Source: a virus. Taken from it: DNA of 38,210 bases. The DNA is taken from positions 1 to 38,210 of the IMG/VR virus record IMGVR_UViG_3300049629_000143, one strand, 5' to 3'. Of this stretch, positions 23,797 to 29,197 are shown in pieces. The notes beneath the pieces are model-generated. The model ran no database searches and was not told where the DNA came from. It saw only the letters and a list, made by a program, of their open reading frames with translations. A program made the translations under genes and the position numbers. Positions within the stretch are counted from its first letter, which is position 1, and the number at the start of each line of letters is the position of its first letter.

Positions 23797-23970
23797 TTAC
23801 TTTGAGAGCGTATTACTCTCAAATCTTTCACGGATAACCCGTTTAATTTCTTTAATCAAAGGCAGTTCTACTTGGTTATAGACCAACTCATCGTTAAAAC
23901 TTCTAGTTGATTTAACCAATTTCTCAGCCTGAACTCTTGTAATGGCGTGTAACACTTGCTCTATGTCCAT
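23797..23970 (-). CDS. Small helical protein opening the accessory operon (57 aa)
   Basis: A 57-residue protein, MDIEQVLHAITRVQAEKLVK..., charged and probably two helices, ending R-F-E-S-N-T-L-S-K. I chose ATG 23970, which has AAGGGA ten bases upstream and lies just after the leader B hairpin. The frame stays open further upstream only through GC-rich leader sequence. It is the first gene behind promoter B and precedes MoxR by 40 bases. Family unknown; size and charge would suit a regulator or adaptor. Confidence 0.65.
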   Translation of the reverse strand: MDIEQVLHAITRVQAEKLVKSTRSFNDELVYNQVELPLIKEIKRVIRERFESNTLSK

Positions 23971-24000
23971 AGCGTTATATCCCTTTGCTTTTAAGTTAAA

Positions 24001-24018
24001 CGCAATAGAAAAATTGCG
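24001..24018 (-). other. Stem-loop at predicted 5' end, leader B
   Basis: CGCAAT-TTTTCT-ATTGCG, a 6-bp perfect stem. It begins at 24018, two bases from the predicted start at about 24020. Its first arm and loop can also pair with GAAAAATTGC at 24071-24062 (10 bp), which lies upstream. The two folds exclude each other if a longer transcript from upstream reads through. Confidence 0.55.
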
Positions 24019-24026
24019 TCGGGTCA

Positions 24027-24055
24027 ATGCTAGCACCGCCGCAAGCCGTCGCAAA
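24027..24055 (-). promoter_or_regulatory. Promoter B (for the MoxR/VWA operon)
   Basis: -35 TTTGCG (24055-24050), 17-bp spacer, extended -10 TGC-TAGCAT (-10 at 24032-24027). The spacing and the TGn-TAGC[AG]T box are the same as in promoter A, and the two are embedded in homologous sequence. The leader is about 50 bases to ATG 23970. Confidence 0.55.
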
Positions 24056-24072
24056 TCGGGGGCAATTTTTCG
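24044..24072 (-). repeat. Duplicated leader element, copy B
   Basis: The minus strand reads CGAAAAATTGC, then CCCC, GATTTGC, GACGGCT. It matches copy A at 20337-20309 in 25 of 31 columns, differing by two small indels and a CT/GG change. It spans the -35 of promoter B. Confidence 0.7.
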
Positions 24073-24084
24073 CAGTAGGAAGAA

Positions 24085-24123
24085 CGCGCGCGCTCGCCCG
24101 TGCAGGCGCACGCACGCGCGCGC
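24085..24123. other. Alternating CG-rich dyad
   Basis: Two CGCGCGCGC tracts (24085-24093 and 24115-24123) flank a GC-rich 21-base centre and can pair over eight bases. Alternating purine-pyrimidine runs of this kind can adopt Z-DNA under negative supercoiling. It stands out in a genome of about 45% GC and lies between the TGGTAG repeats and promoter B. Confidence 0.55.
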
Positions 24124-24144
24124 TTGCGCAGGTCAAGCCCGTTG

Positions 24145-24182
24145 TTGGTAGCAACCGTTGCTGGTAGCAGCGTTATTGGTAG
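24145..24182 (+). repeat. Three iteron-like TGGTAGC repeats upstream of promoter B
   Basis: TTGGTAGC, CTGGTAGC and TTGGTAGC at 15-16-bp spacing, each followed by A/G-rich then CGTT-like sequence, about 90-130 bp upstream of the -35 of promoter B. A spacing of 15-16 bp is about 1.5 helical turns, so alternate repeats fall on opposite faces. The same word occurs before promoter A. Confidence 0.5.
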
Positions 24183-24185
24183 CGG

Positions 24186-24746
24186 TCACCAATGAAAGCA
24201 CGCATTAAATAATGCGTCGATCAAATCATTCTCTCCTGTTTTGATTTTAGATTTAGGATAGGTTGCGCAATTTACTTCATCACCGTTTCGGATGATGACA
24301 TGCACACCACGTGGGGTTGTAAGAGTTGTGATATACATAGTTACTTTGTCATCACACTCTGATGCCTGTTTCTTTAAGGCAACTGCGGTCTTGGATGCCC
24401 ATGCTTCTGATCGGGTGATGATGCCCACGCATTTGTCTGCCTTGCATTCTTGGATCATGTCCGAATCCTGCAACGCCACGAATAGATCTCCGTAGGTTCC
24501 CTTGTACTTGATAGCCAAAGCTTCCGACTCTTCATCAGGCATGTCATCTGGGTTGACGATATCCATATCTGGATCGCCGTTCAAACTCATGTACCAGATC
24601 TCGCTTGATGAATCATCAATTGATCCCTTGGATGCAAAGAAATCTTCTACCTTTTTGAAGTCGTCAAGCTCTTGCTCTAGTCCTTCTTGTACGATGCTCT
24701 CGTACGCCTCACGCAAAATGTTATCTACCTGCTCTTCAAACTCCAC
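24186..24746 (-). CDS. Hypothetical acidic protein (186 aa)
   Basis: A 186-residue acidic protein beginning at GTG 24746, with SD AAGGAG six bases before it. The first 60 residues are helical and acidic. The C-terminal half has beta-rich segments (V-T-M-Y-I-T-T-L-T-T-P-R-G-V-H-V-I-I-R-N-G-D-E) and three scattered cysteines. No family recognised. It overlaps the 71-aa gene by 11 bases and ends the early operon before the GATC-free block. Confidence 0.7.
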   Translation of the reverse strand: MEFEEQVDNILREAYESIVQEGLEQELDDFKKVEDFFASKGSIDDSSSEIWYMSLNGDPDMDIVNPDDMPDEESEALAIKYKGTYGDLFVALQDSDMIQECKADKCVGIITRSEAWASKTAVALKKQASECDDKVTMYITTLTTPRGVHVIIRNGDEVNCATYPKSKIKTGENDLIDALFNACFHW

Positions 24747-24951
24747 GTTGTTCTCCTTGCTTAGCTCTGTACAAAGAGTACTCTTTGCTGCGTTCTACCG
24801 CTTCTATCGGTAAATGATTTGATATGCCAATAGCCAAGTCGGTTATCGGACCACGGATATGGTTAGGTGCCCTAAGTGCAGCCACCAACAACTCAACTAA
24901 CAGGTTCTCCATTACTTCTAAGTCCTCAGTTTGAAACTTCGGAATGTTCAT
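24736..24951 (-). CDS. Hypothetical helical protein (71 aa)
   Basis: A 71-residue protein, MNIPKFQTEDLEVMENLLVE..., with two amphipathic helices and SD AAGGG before ATG 24951. Its start lies within the end of the 49-aa zinc-ribbon gene and its stop within the start of the 186-aa gene. Family unknown. Part of a run of small early genes. Confidence 0.68.
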   Translation of the reverse strand: MNIPKFQTEDLEVMENLLVELLVAALRAPNHIRGPITDLAIGISNHLPIEAVERSKEYSLYRAKQGEQRGV

Positions 24952-25075
24952 TTCGTTTTCCCTTCTCTTCCATTTGTTTAATTGAATGACGGTTCGAGCA
25001 CGTTGGTGGTTCAGATAACTCTACATAGGTAACTATCTGATTGTTACAAGTGCTGCAATTCCAATGACGTTTCAT
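24926..25075 (-). CDS. Small zinc-ribbon-like protein (49 aa)
   Basis: A 49-residue protein, M-K-R-H-W-N-C-S-T-C-N-N-Q-I-V-T-Y-V then E-L-S-E-P-P-T-C-S-N-R-H. The four ligands C-x2-C and C-x3-H make a short zinc ribbon. 'SEPPTC.N..H' with a following M-E is a pattern I know from small actinophage proteins encoded near whiB. A strong SD (AAGGGATAACAC) precedes ATG 25075. It overlaps both neighbours by about 26-32 bases. A DNA-binding or protein-binding role is possible but unproven. Confidence 0.82.
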   Translation of the reverse strand: MKRHWNCSTCNNQIVTYVELSEPPTCSNRHSIKQMEEKGKRNEHSEVSN

Positions 25076-25421
25076 GTGTTATCCCTTCCCTGCATATGCA
25101 TGGCCTGACGTATGTGTATTCTTTTCCAGTCTCCGATAGTGCTGTGTATCTTTCACCCCAACCCGACCCATCACAAACCGTGCATGTGGTGATCTGATCA
25201 TTGGGTCTCATGTCTTTCAGTAAGGTTTTGATTCTATGTAGTGATGGAAACTCTCCGTCTCTTTCCACAATATCAATAACCCTGCGACACATGTGTACCG
25301 ATGCAGCCAAGAGTTCTTTGTCCACTCTCCAGCCAGACTTGATTGTGTTGCGTGCTACCTGCCTGTTGGGGTACAGAGCACACAACCTATCAACGAATCG
25401 ATCTATGTTTTCTGGCAGCAT
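25044..25421 (-). CDS. Early protein with DnaJ-like CxxCxGxG zinc motif (125 aa)
   Basis: A 125-residue protein starting at ATG 25421 (SD GGAGG; a TTG one codon earlier is also possible). The N-terminal 85 residues are helical, with F-P-S-L-H-R-I-K-T-L-L-K-D-M. The C-terminal part has C-T-V-C-D-G-S-G-W and C-I-C, a half zinc finger of the DnaJ CxxCxGxG type. The overall plan (helical N-terminus of replication-loader style plus zinc motif) resembles small actinophage early proteins of unknown function. A helicase-loader role would be speculation. Confidence 0.78.
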   Translation of the reverse strand: MLPENIDRFVDRLCALYPNRQVARNTIKSGWRVDKELLAASVHMCRRVIDIVERDGEFPSLHRIKTLLKDMRPNDQITTCTVCDGSGWGERYTALSETGKEYTYVRPCICREGITHETSLELQHL

Positions 25422-25548
25422 CAATCCTCCTTCTCATTAGTTCGTGTTCTATTACTGATACACAATTGACAAGTTCTTCTTCTTCCATTCTGCCAACGAA
25501 TGCGCGACGCAGAAACTTTGACACACTAACTAACATCTCGTCTGTCAT
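25390..25548 (-). CDS. Small early protein after whiB (52 aa)
   Basis: A 52-residue protein, MTDEMLVSVSKFLRRAFVGR..., basic and helical, ending R-K-H-R-S-I-R. ATG 25548 overlaps the WhiB stop (ATGA) and its end overlaps the 125-aa gene by 32 bases. There is no strong SD, so translational coupling is likely. Family unknown. Confidence 0.7.
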   Translation of the reverse strand: MTDEMLVSVSKFLRRAFVGRMEEEELVNCVSVIEHELMRRRIDAARKHRSIR

Positions 25549-25826
25549 GATGATTTCTTCGCCCACTCAACCCTCGCTTTATATCTACGCCGTTCATTCA
25601 ATGTCATGCCACCCCAAATACCATAGGTAATGAAGTTGTCAACCGCAAAATCTAGGCATTGCTGCTGGACTTTGCAACCTCCACATAACTCTTTGATTGC
25701 TTTTCTTTCTGAGCTGCTGTTGCCACGCTCTGGAAAGAACATGTCGGTCGGCATACCTTTGCAGGCTGCCTCGTCACCCCAGCTAAAGTCCTTGTTAAAC
25801 AAGGAGAACTCATTCATTAATTCCAT
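25545..25826 (-). CDS. whiB: WhiB-family iron-sulfur transcription regulator (93 aa)
   Basis: WhiB proteins are actinobacterial 4Fe-4S regulators that bind the primary sigma factor. All four cluster cysteines are present in the family spacing (A-A-C-K-G, then C-G-G-C-K-V-Q-Q-Q-C: C-x2-C-x5-C). They are followed by the G-I-W-G-G-M turn and a basic R-R-R-Y-K tail. I start at ATG 25826, which has AAAGGA upstream; an ATG at 25850 is also in frame but has a weak SD. Phage WhiB copies (for example WhiBTM4 of a mycobacteriophage) can block host WhiB and superinfection. This gene is the best evidence for an actinobacterial host. It is coupled to the 52-aa gene. Confidence 0.92.
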   Translation of the reverse strand: MELMNEFSLFNKDFSWGDEAACKGMPTDMFFPERGNSSSERKAIKELCGGCKVQQQCLDFAVDNFITYGIWGGMTLNERRRYKARVEWAKKSS

Positions 25827-25856
25827 ATCCCATTCCTTTCTATCTTTCATTGGTTT

Positions 25857-26399
25857 CTATCCGATATCCCAGGGACTCCACCCCGCGACATCGTAAAGGA
25901 GTTTGCCTGCTATGAGGTTAGTGAGCGGGTCTAACAGTATAGACTGCTCGCACACCCCAAGTCTCTTGCAGATAAGTCCGTGGTATTGGGCATGATCCTG
26001 CTTCCAATGTACCCCGTTGATCTGCAGCAACCCTGTGTCTGACCTATGGTTCCACTCGGAAACCCCAGTTATATTGCAGTTCCCATCAACCATATCCCCG
26101 CCAGCACGGTTAGGGCAGCCACCTGATTCCCTCAGGATTATCTGACCAAGCTTCTTCCATGTCGAGCGAGGCCACCCAGCCTGAGCTGCCAAGCTCGGTA
26201 GCCAAGAGATATCTCCGTGCTTGAAGGTCACGGGTCTTGGCAAGTCCAGCCTCTCGTGCTTCACGAGCGTCGTTGGCAATGATCCCGATACTTGTATCGA
26301 GATTGAATCTGGTGAAGGTGCGATTGCTGCTTGAGCCTGCGAACTCAGAGTAATCAACCCTGCTAAAGGTACGGCTATGCACCGTATAAGTATGTTCAT
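25857..26399 (-). CDS. Secreted lysozyme-like transglycosylase (180 aa)
   Basis: A 180-residue exported protein that should cut peptidoglycan glycan strands. Residues 1-24 are a signal peptide (basic start, hydrophobic core L-A-G-L-I-T-L-S, then A-Q-A-A). The catalytic domain has I-L-R-E-S-G-G with E91 as likely acid, then S-D-T-G-L-L-Q-I-N-G-V-H-W, and ends with A-G-K-L-L-Y-D-V-A-G-W-S-P-W, the pattern of SLT/lysozyme-like phage enzymes. ATG 26399 follows GGGAGGG. It is encoded among early genes next to whiB, far from the lysis cassette. Confidence 0.85.
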   Translation of the reverse strand: MNILIRCIAVPLAGLITLSSQAQAAIAPSPDSISIQVSGSLPTTLVKHERLDLPRPVTFKHGDISWLPSLAAQAGWPRSTWKKLGQIILRESGGCPNRAGGDMVDGNCNITGVSEWNHRSDTGLLQINGVHWKQDHAQYHGLICKRLGVCEQSILLDPLTNLIAGKLLYDVAGWSPWDIG

Positions 26400-26434
26400 T
26401 GTTCCCTCCCATTATAGTAAAACTCCTGAAGTCC

Positions 26435-26878
26435 TTATGGAATAAGGCTTATGATTTCTGTGAACTCGGTAAGAGTAATTAACACGATACCTTCTGATGT
26501 TCCGTCTGGCATTGCGACCATCACAAATGGGCGATTGTCACCCAACGCCTTTGCTTGATCACTCTGTGCTTTCGCGTCTCTGAATCGTGTATAAATCGGA
26601 CCAACTTGCGCGCCCGCTTTGACCTCGGTACGAAAAGCACCACCCCAGTTTTCCTCGTGACGGGTAAGATGACCACCCAACCCAAGTTTCTTACGGGCAC
26701 GACGTGCTTTTGAATCCCCTTTAGATCTGTTACGTTTACCCCTAGCTGCAGGGTCGCCACAGTTGCGAATCCTACGCGCACCGTCACGACTGGGGCGCCC
26801 GAGTGTTCCGAATAAGGGACATCCCTTGGCGTTGCACTTATCTTGGTTGCCTTCACAGTAACCCTTCCTTTCATCCAT
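26435..26878 (-). CDS. Putative PD-(D/E)XK-like nuclease or resolvase (147 aa)
   Basis: A 147-residue protein. The N-terminus has a Cys-rich patch (C-E-G-N-Q-D-K-C-N-A-K-G-C), then a basic R/K-rich linker. The core shows H-E-E-N-W-x-G-x-F-R-T-E-V-K-A-G-A-Q-V-G-P, in which E75/E76 and E85-x-K87 could be the metal ligands and lysine of a PD-(D/E)XK nuclease, followed by P-F-V-M-V-A-M-P-D-G. The same H-E-x-x-W...E-V-K-x-G-x-Q-x-G-P pattern is, as I recall, annotated as Holliday-junction resolvase or endonuclease in actinophages. The neighbours are recombination genes. Confidence 0.72.
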   Translation of the reverse strand: MDERKGYCEGNQDKCNAKGCPLFGTLGRPSRDGARRIRNCGDPAARGKRNRSKGDSKARRARKKLGLGGHLTRHEENWGGAFRTEVKAGAQVGPIYTRFRDAKAQSDQAKALGDNRPFVMVAMPDGTSEGIVLITLTEFTEIISLIP

Positions 26879-27020
26879 TGTATTGTCCGAGTGCTTCTTT
26901 AAGTAAGACTCTGATTGTTTCTGATCTTGTGGAATGTATCCGTTTGGATACCTGATTGACCTGCTTAATCAACTCGGTATCCAAACGGATGGTAATCAAA
27001 GTCTTGGCTTTCTTGCTCAC
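26871..27020 (-). CDS. Ribbon-helix-helix DNA-binding protein (49 aa)
   Basis: A 49-residue protein from GTG 27020: the beta strand K-T-L-I-T-I-R-L, then two helices D-T-E-L-I-K-Q-V-N-Q-V-S-K and S-E-T-I-R-V-L-L-K-E-A-L. This is the minimal CopG/Arc ribbon-helix-helix fold, which dimerises and inserts the ribbon into the major groove. The start overlaps the annealing-protein stop (GTGA) and the end overlaps the nuclease start. It is a candidate autorepressor of the early genes. The dyads around 30503-30600, or the ATCAC/GTGAT dyad at 4541-4556, are possible targets. Confidence 0.85.
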   Translation of the reverse strand: MSKKAKTLITIRLDTELIKQVNQVSKRIHSTRSETIRVLLKEALGQYNG

Positions 27021-27685
27021 TTGTACTGGGTGATGAGCGATGATGCCTCACCCTTTTCAAGTTCGTCAAGCTTGGAGATATTGCGGTTGATTGCTGCGCT
27101 GCACAGATCAAGTACCTCTTTGTTGTCGGAGATACCTTGGCTGCGTAGTACTGCACGCAACATACCTAATTGTTTTGGTGATGCTGGCTCGTTTGGATTC
27201 TTGATCGAGATATTACGTGGTCGTTCTTGCTCTTCGTTGTCTACGTACACAGCTCCATTAGCTACAAGTGAGTCCATCATTTCATCTATGGCTTGCTTGT
27301 CATTCACGACTGGCTTTGCAGCTGATTGCGTGGGTCGCGAAACCCACACATCCCCACGTTCTACCTTCTGCATCTCTTCACGGCTAGGGCGTACACCCTT
27401 GGCTGCGTATCCACAGTTGGCGAGAGCCCTACCGATGGCGCTGGTCTCTGCGTTCTCTGCGTGTGAGGTGCGGTTTACTGGGCTTGCACCACGTACTTCC
27501 TCTGCATACCCCGTTGCTACTGGGGTAGCATCCTCACGGTCAAAGTAAACCTCTGCCCGCACAAGAATCCGTGTGTCATCGTAGTAGTGGATAGATGTAT
27601 TGATCCGACCATTTGCATGGTCAGCCCAAAACTTTACAAGTCTGTCCTCTACTGTTTCGTAGTTATCTAAGTTGAACCCTGGCAT
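27017..27685 (-). CDS. Putative single-strand annealing protein, Erf/Sak-like (222 aa)
   Basis: A 222-residue protein following the exonuclease, as annealing proteins usually do. Residues 40-100 (R-I-L-V-R-A-E-V-Y-F-D then A-T-G-Y-A-E-E-V-R and H-A-E-N-A-E-T-S-A-I-G-R-A-L-A-N-C-G-Y) match the strand-helix pattern of Rad52/Erf-like annealases: an E-T-x-A-I-G-R-A-L helix ending in G-Y. A linker and a C-terminal helical domain with S-P-K-Q-L-G-M-L-R-A-V-L follow. SD AAGGAG precedes ATG 27685. It would load on exonuclease-made ssDNA and pair homologous ends. The family assignment is probable, not certain. Confidence 0.75.
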   Translation of the reverse strand: MPGFNLDNYETVEDRLVKFWADHANGRINTSIHYYDDTRILVRAEVYFDREDATPVATGYAEEVRGASPVNRTSHAENAETSAIGRALANCGYAAKGVRPSREEMQKVERGDVWVSRPTQSAAKPVVNDKQAIDEMMDSLVANGAVYVDNEEQERPRNISIKNPNEPASPKQLGMLRAVLRSQGISDNKEVLDLCSAAINRNISKLDELEKGEASSLITQYK

Positions 27686-27687
27686 TG

Positions 27688-28623
27688 TTATCTCCTTACC
27701 TTTGTTTTAAGAACACGAAAGCTCGTGTCCTTCCTGTATTTTTTTGACAGAGCTGGATGCTCTTTGTCAAACCTTGCTGAGTCAAACACATTGCGTGTCT
27801 GAGTTTTCCATGTCACCACGATATCGCCGTTGAGTATTCCTTCCTCAGAATTTTTCATCATCAAACCAAGCTCTGCTTTCAAGTCACTCTCTACCTGCTC
27901 AACTTGTTTCTTTGCTTCCTTGATTTGTTCCAGCTTGTTGATTACTTCCATTGCAATCGGAGGCAGTATGGTTTGCACGCTTGATGATTGGTTGTATAGA
28001 TCGGACACGTTATCGTAAGAAAGCTTGGCTACGTCAGGCACAAGTCCTTGCTCAATCAAGTTCAGGAACTCATCTACTGCGCTGATATGTATCTGCTGCT
28101 CATCTGATGTAATGATCTGCGTGTACTGGTGCAACTCAAGGTCGCTGTCAAAGATGCGCCACTCAATCTGATTCGTACCTACACAGATAGATTGCTGCAC
28201 TCCCTGCCAATACCATTGGCGTGGCAGCACACCATCCCATCGCTTCTTGGTTGTCTTGATTTCAAATGGCACACCATCTGCGCTGATTGCATCAAGTGTT
28301 GCGATCATGCGAGCGTCACCATTTTCAAAGCAATACAGAATGTCAGGAGTATTCAAAACTATTTCTTCTAGATCTGATGTCCATTGAATTAGGACTGGCT
28401 CAAGTCTGTTGCCCCGCTCCATTGCAGCATTGGCTTGCTTTGGTTGTGGTGCTTCTTCAGCCAGCAACTCAACTGCGAGATCTCCTGGTGTCATGTACTC
28501 GTGCTCGCCGTGCACGGCTGCTGCGCTTGACGCTGCAATACGGGAGAGTCCGTTGTGGTCACGCCACCGTACCTCCAACCATTCTTTGCTGCCGTGTTGT
28601 GGCTTGCTGATTGTGTATCTCAT
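27688..28623 (-). CDS. YqaJ/lambda-exonuclease-type recombinase (311 aa)
   Basis: A 311-residue PD-(D/E)XK exonuclease that resects double-strand ends. Motifs in order: R-I-A-A-S-S-A-A-A-V-H-G (29-39), A-M-E-R-G-N-R-L-E-P (67-76), A-T-L-D-A (D111), P-F-E-I-K-T-T (E121, K123) and W-Y-W-Q-G-V-Q-Q-S (Q140). All catalytic positions are present. The last 90 residues contain a helical E-Q-I-K-E-A-K-K-Q-V-E-Q-V-E coiled coil. SD AAAGGAAG precedes ATG 28623. It is paired with the annealing protein two bases downstream, a standard phage recombination unit. Confidence 0.9.
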   Translation of the reverse strand: MRYTISKPQHGSKEWLEVRWRDHNGLSRIAASSAAAVHGEHEYMTPGDLAVELLAEEAPQPKQANAAMERGNRLEPVLIQWTSDLEEIVLNTPDILYCFENGDARMIATLDAISADGVPFEIKTTKKRWDGVLPRQWYWQGVQQSICVGTNQIEWRIFDSDLELHQYTQIITSDEQQIHISAVDEFLNLIEQGLVPDVAKLSYDNVSDLYNQSSSVQTILPPIAMEVINKLEQIKEAKKQVEQVESDLKAELGLMMKNSEEGILNGDIVVTWKTQTRNVFDSARFDKEHPALSKKYRKDTSFRVLKTKVRR

Positions 28624-28651
28624 GTTCTTCCTTTCGTGTAATACAAATGTA

Positions 28652-28945
28652 TCACGTCAGGGGGATGGACACAACCTTTGATTCCAGATTTATTTGGATG
28701 CACTTGAATTCTTTGACCATCGCCGTCGGTATATGTAGGACATGATCTACGTCATCGTTCGGGGTGATGCTCTGATATATGGTGATGTGCCCTTCCTTGC
28801 CGCCATCTGATTGCGGTAGTAGGAATCCTGCTGTGCGCACGAGCACGGGTTCTTGGTCAAGGTCGCGTATGTTGGTCCACGTTTCGCTACCCGAGTGCGC
28901 GTCGATCCACGTCACATATATATAGGTGAGCTCATTCTTCGTCAT
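28652..28945 (-). CDS. Conserved phage protein of unknown function (97 aa)
   Basis: A 97-residue beta-rich protein. I start at ATG 28945 (GGGAG about 10 bases upstream), not at the GC-rich in-frame extension before it. The strings D-A-H-S-G-S-E-T-W-T and Q-S-I-T-P-N-D-D-V-D-H-V-L-H-I-P occur in a small family I know from many environmental and enteric phages, always without assigned function. It lies before the exonuclease, with a stable CG-rich hairpin in its leader. Confidence 0.82.
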   Translation of the reverse strand: MTKNELTYIYVTWIDAHSGSETWTNIRDLDQEPVLVRTAGFLLPQSDGGKEGHITIYQSITPNDDVDHVLHIPTAMVKEFKCIQINLESKVVSIPLT

Positions 28946-28998
28946 CGTCTGGTTTCTCCCCGCAGATCGGGTCGCGCGGGGGCACACCTTTATTTATG

Positions 28999-29020
28999 CA
29001 CGCGCACAGGCGCGCGCGTG
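28999..29020 (-). other. CG-rich hairpin in an early leader
   Basis: CACGCGC-GCGCCTGT-GCGCGTG, a 7-bp stem inside a longer alternating purine-pyrimidine tract (about 28997-29026). It lies between the 56-aa and 97-aa genes. Like the tract at 24085-24123, it is far more GC-rich than its surroundings. Confidence 0.5.
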
Positions 29021-29026
29021 TATGTG

Positions 29027-29197
29027 TCATGACTGCGCCCTTGGTAGGTATTCGTAGCTAGCGTGAGACATGGACATGATTCGACCCTCGCGGGTTATTG
29101 CTATCCATGTTGGGGCATCTGGGTCGCAGAGACATGAGACCATCTTTGTGTCGTCATACTCAAGGATTGCCTTGCACTTCTGGCACACAAGTTTCAT
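29027..29197 (-). CDS. Small zinc-ribbon-like protein (56 aa)
   Basis: A 56-residue protein, M-K-L-V-C-Q-K-C-K-A-I-L-E-Y-D, then M-V-S-C-L-C-D-P-D-A-P-T-W. Two Cys pairs (C-x2-C and C-x-C) make a rubredoxin/zinc-ribbon-like metal site. ATG 29197 overlaps the phosphoesterase stop (ATGA). It is likely translated with the phosphoesterase. The role is unknown; small ribbons of this kind are common in phage early regions. Confidence 0.8.
   Translation of the reverse strand: MKLVCQKCKAILEYDDTKMVSCLCDPDAPTWIAITREGRIMSMSHASYEYLPRAQS

Larger units (their letters stand above)
19705..24218. other. GATC-free block (accessory module)
   Basis: I scanned each line between the GATC at 19701 and the next at 24219 and found none in about 4.5 kb. 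At about 45% GC roughly 17 would be expected by chance. Flanking DNA is rich in GATC: at least a dozen occur in the next 2 kb. CTAG, by contrast, is frequent inside the block. The limits coincide with the MoxR/VWA gene set and its leaders, so this looks like an imported module, or one shaped by a different restriction history. Confidence 0.75.

Noticed and set aside
26110-26412. 100-codon ORF overlapping the lysozyme gene
   Set aside because: It is an out-of-frame shadow. The 180-aa frame has a signal peptide, catalytic motifs and a strong SD.
26411-26439. TATAAT before the lysozyme gene as a promoter
   Set aside because: The -10 is perfect, but no acceptable -35 lies 16-18 bp upstream. A start there would fall inside the SD, and no 5' hairpin follows.
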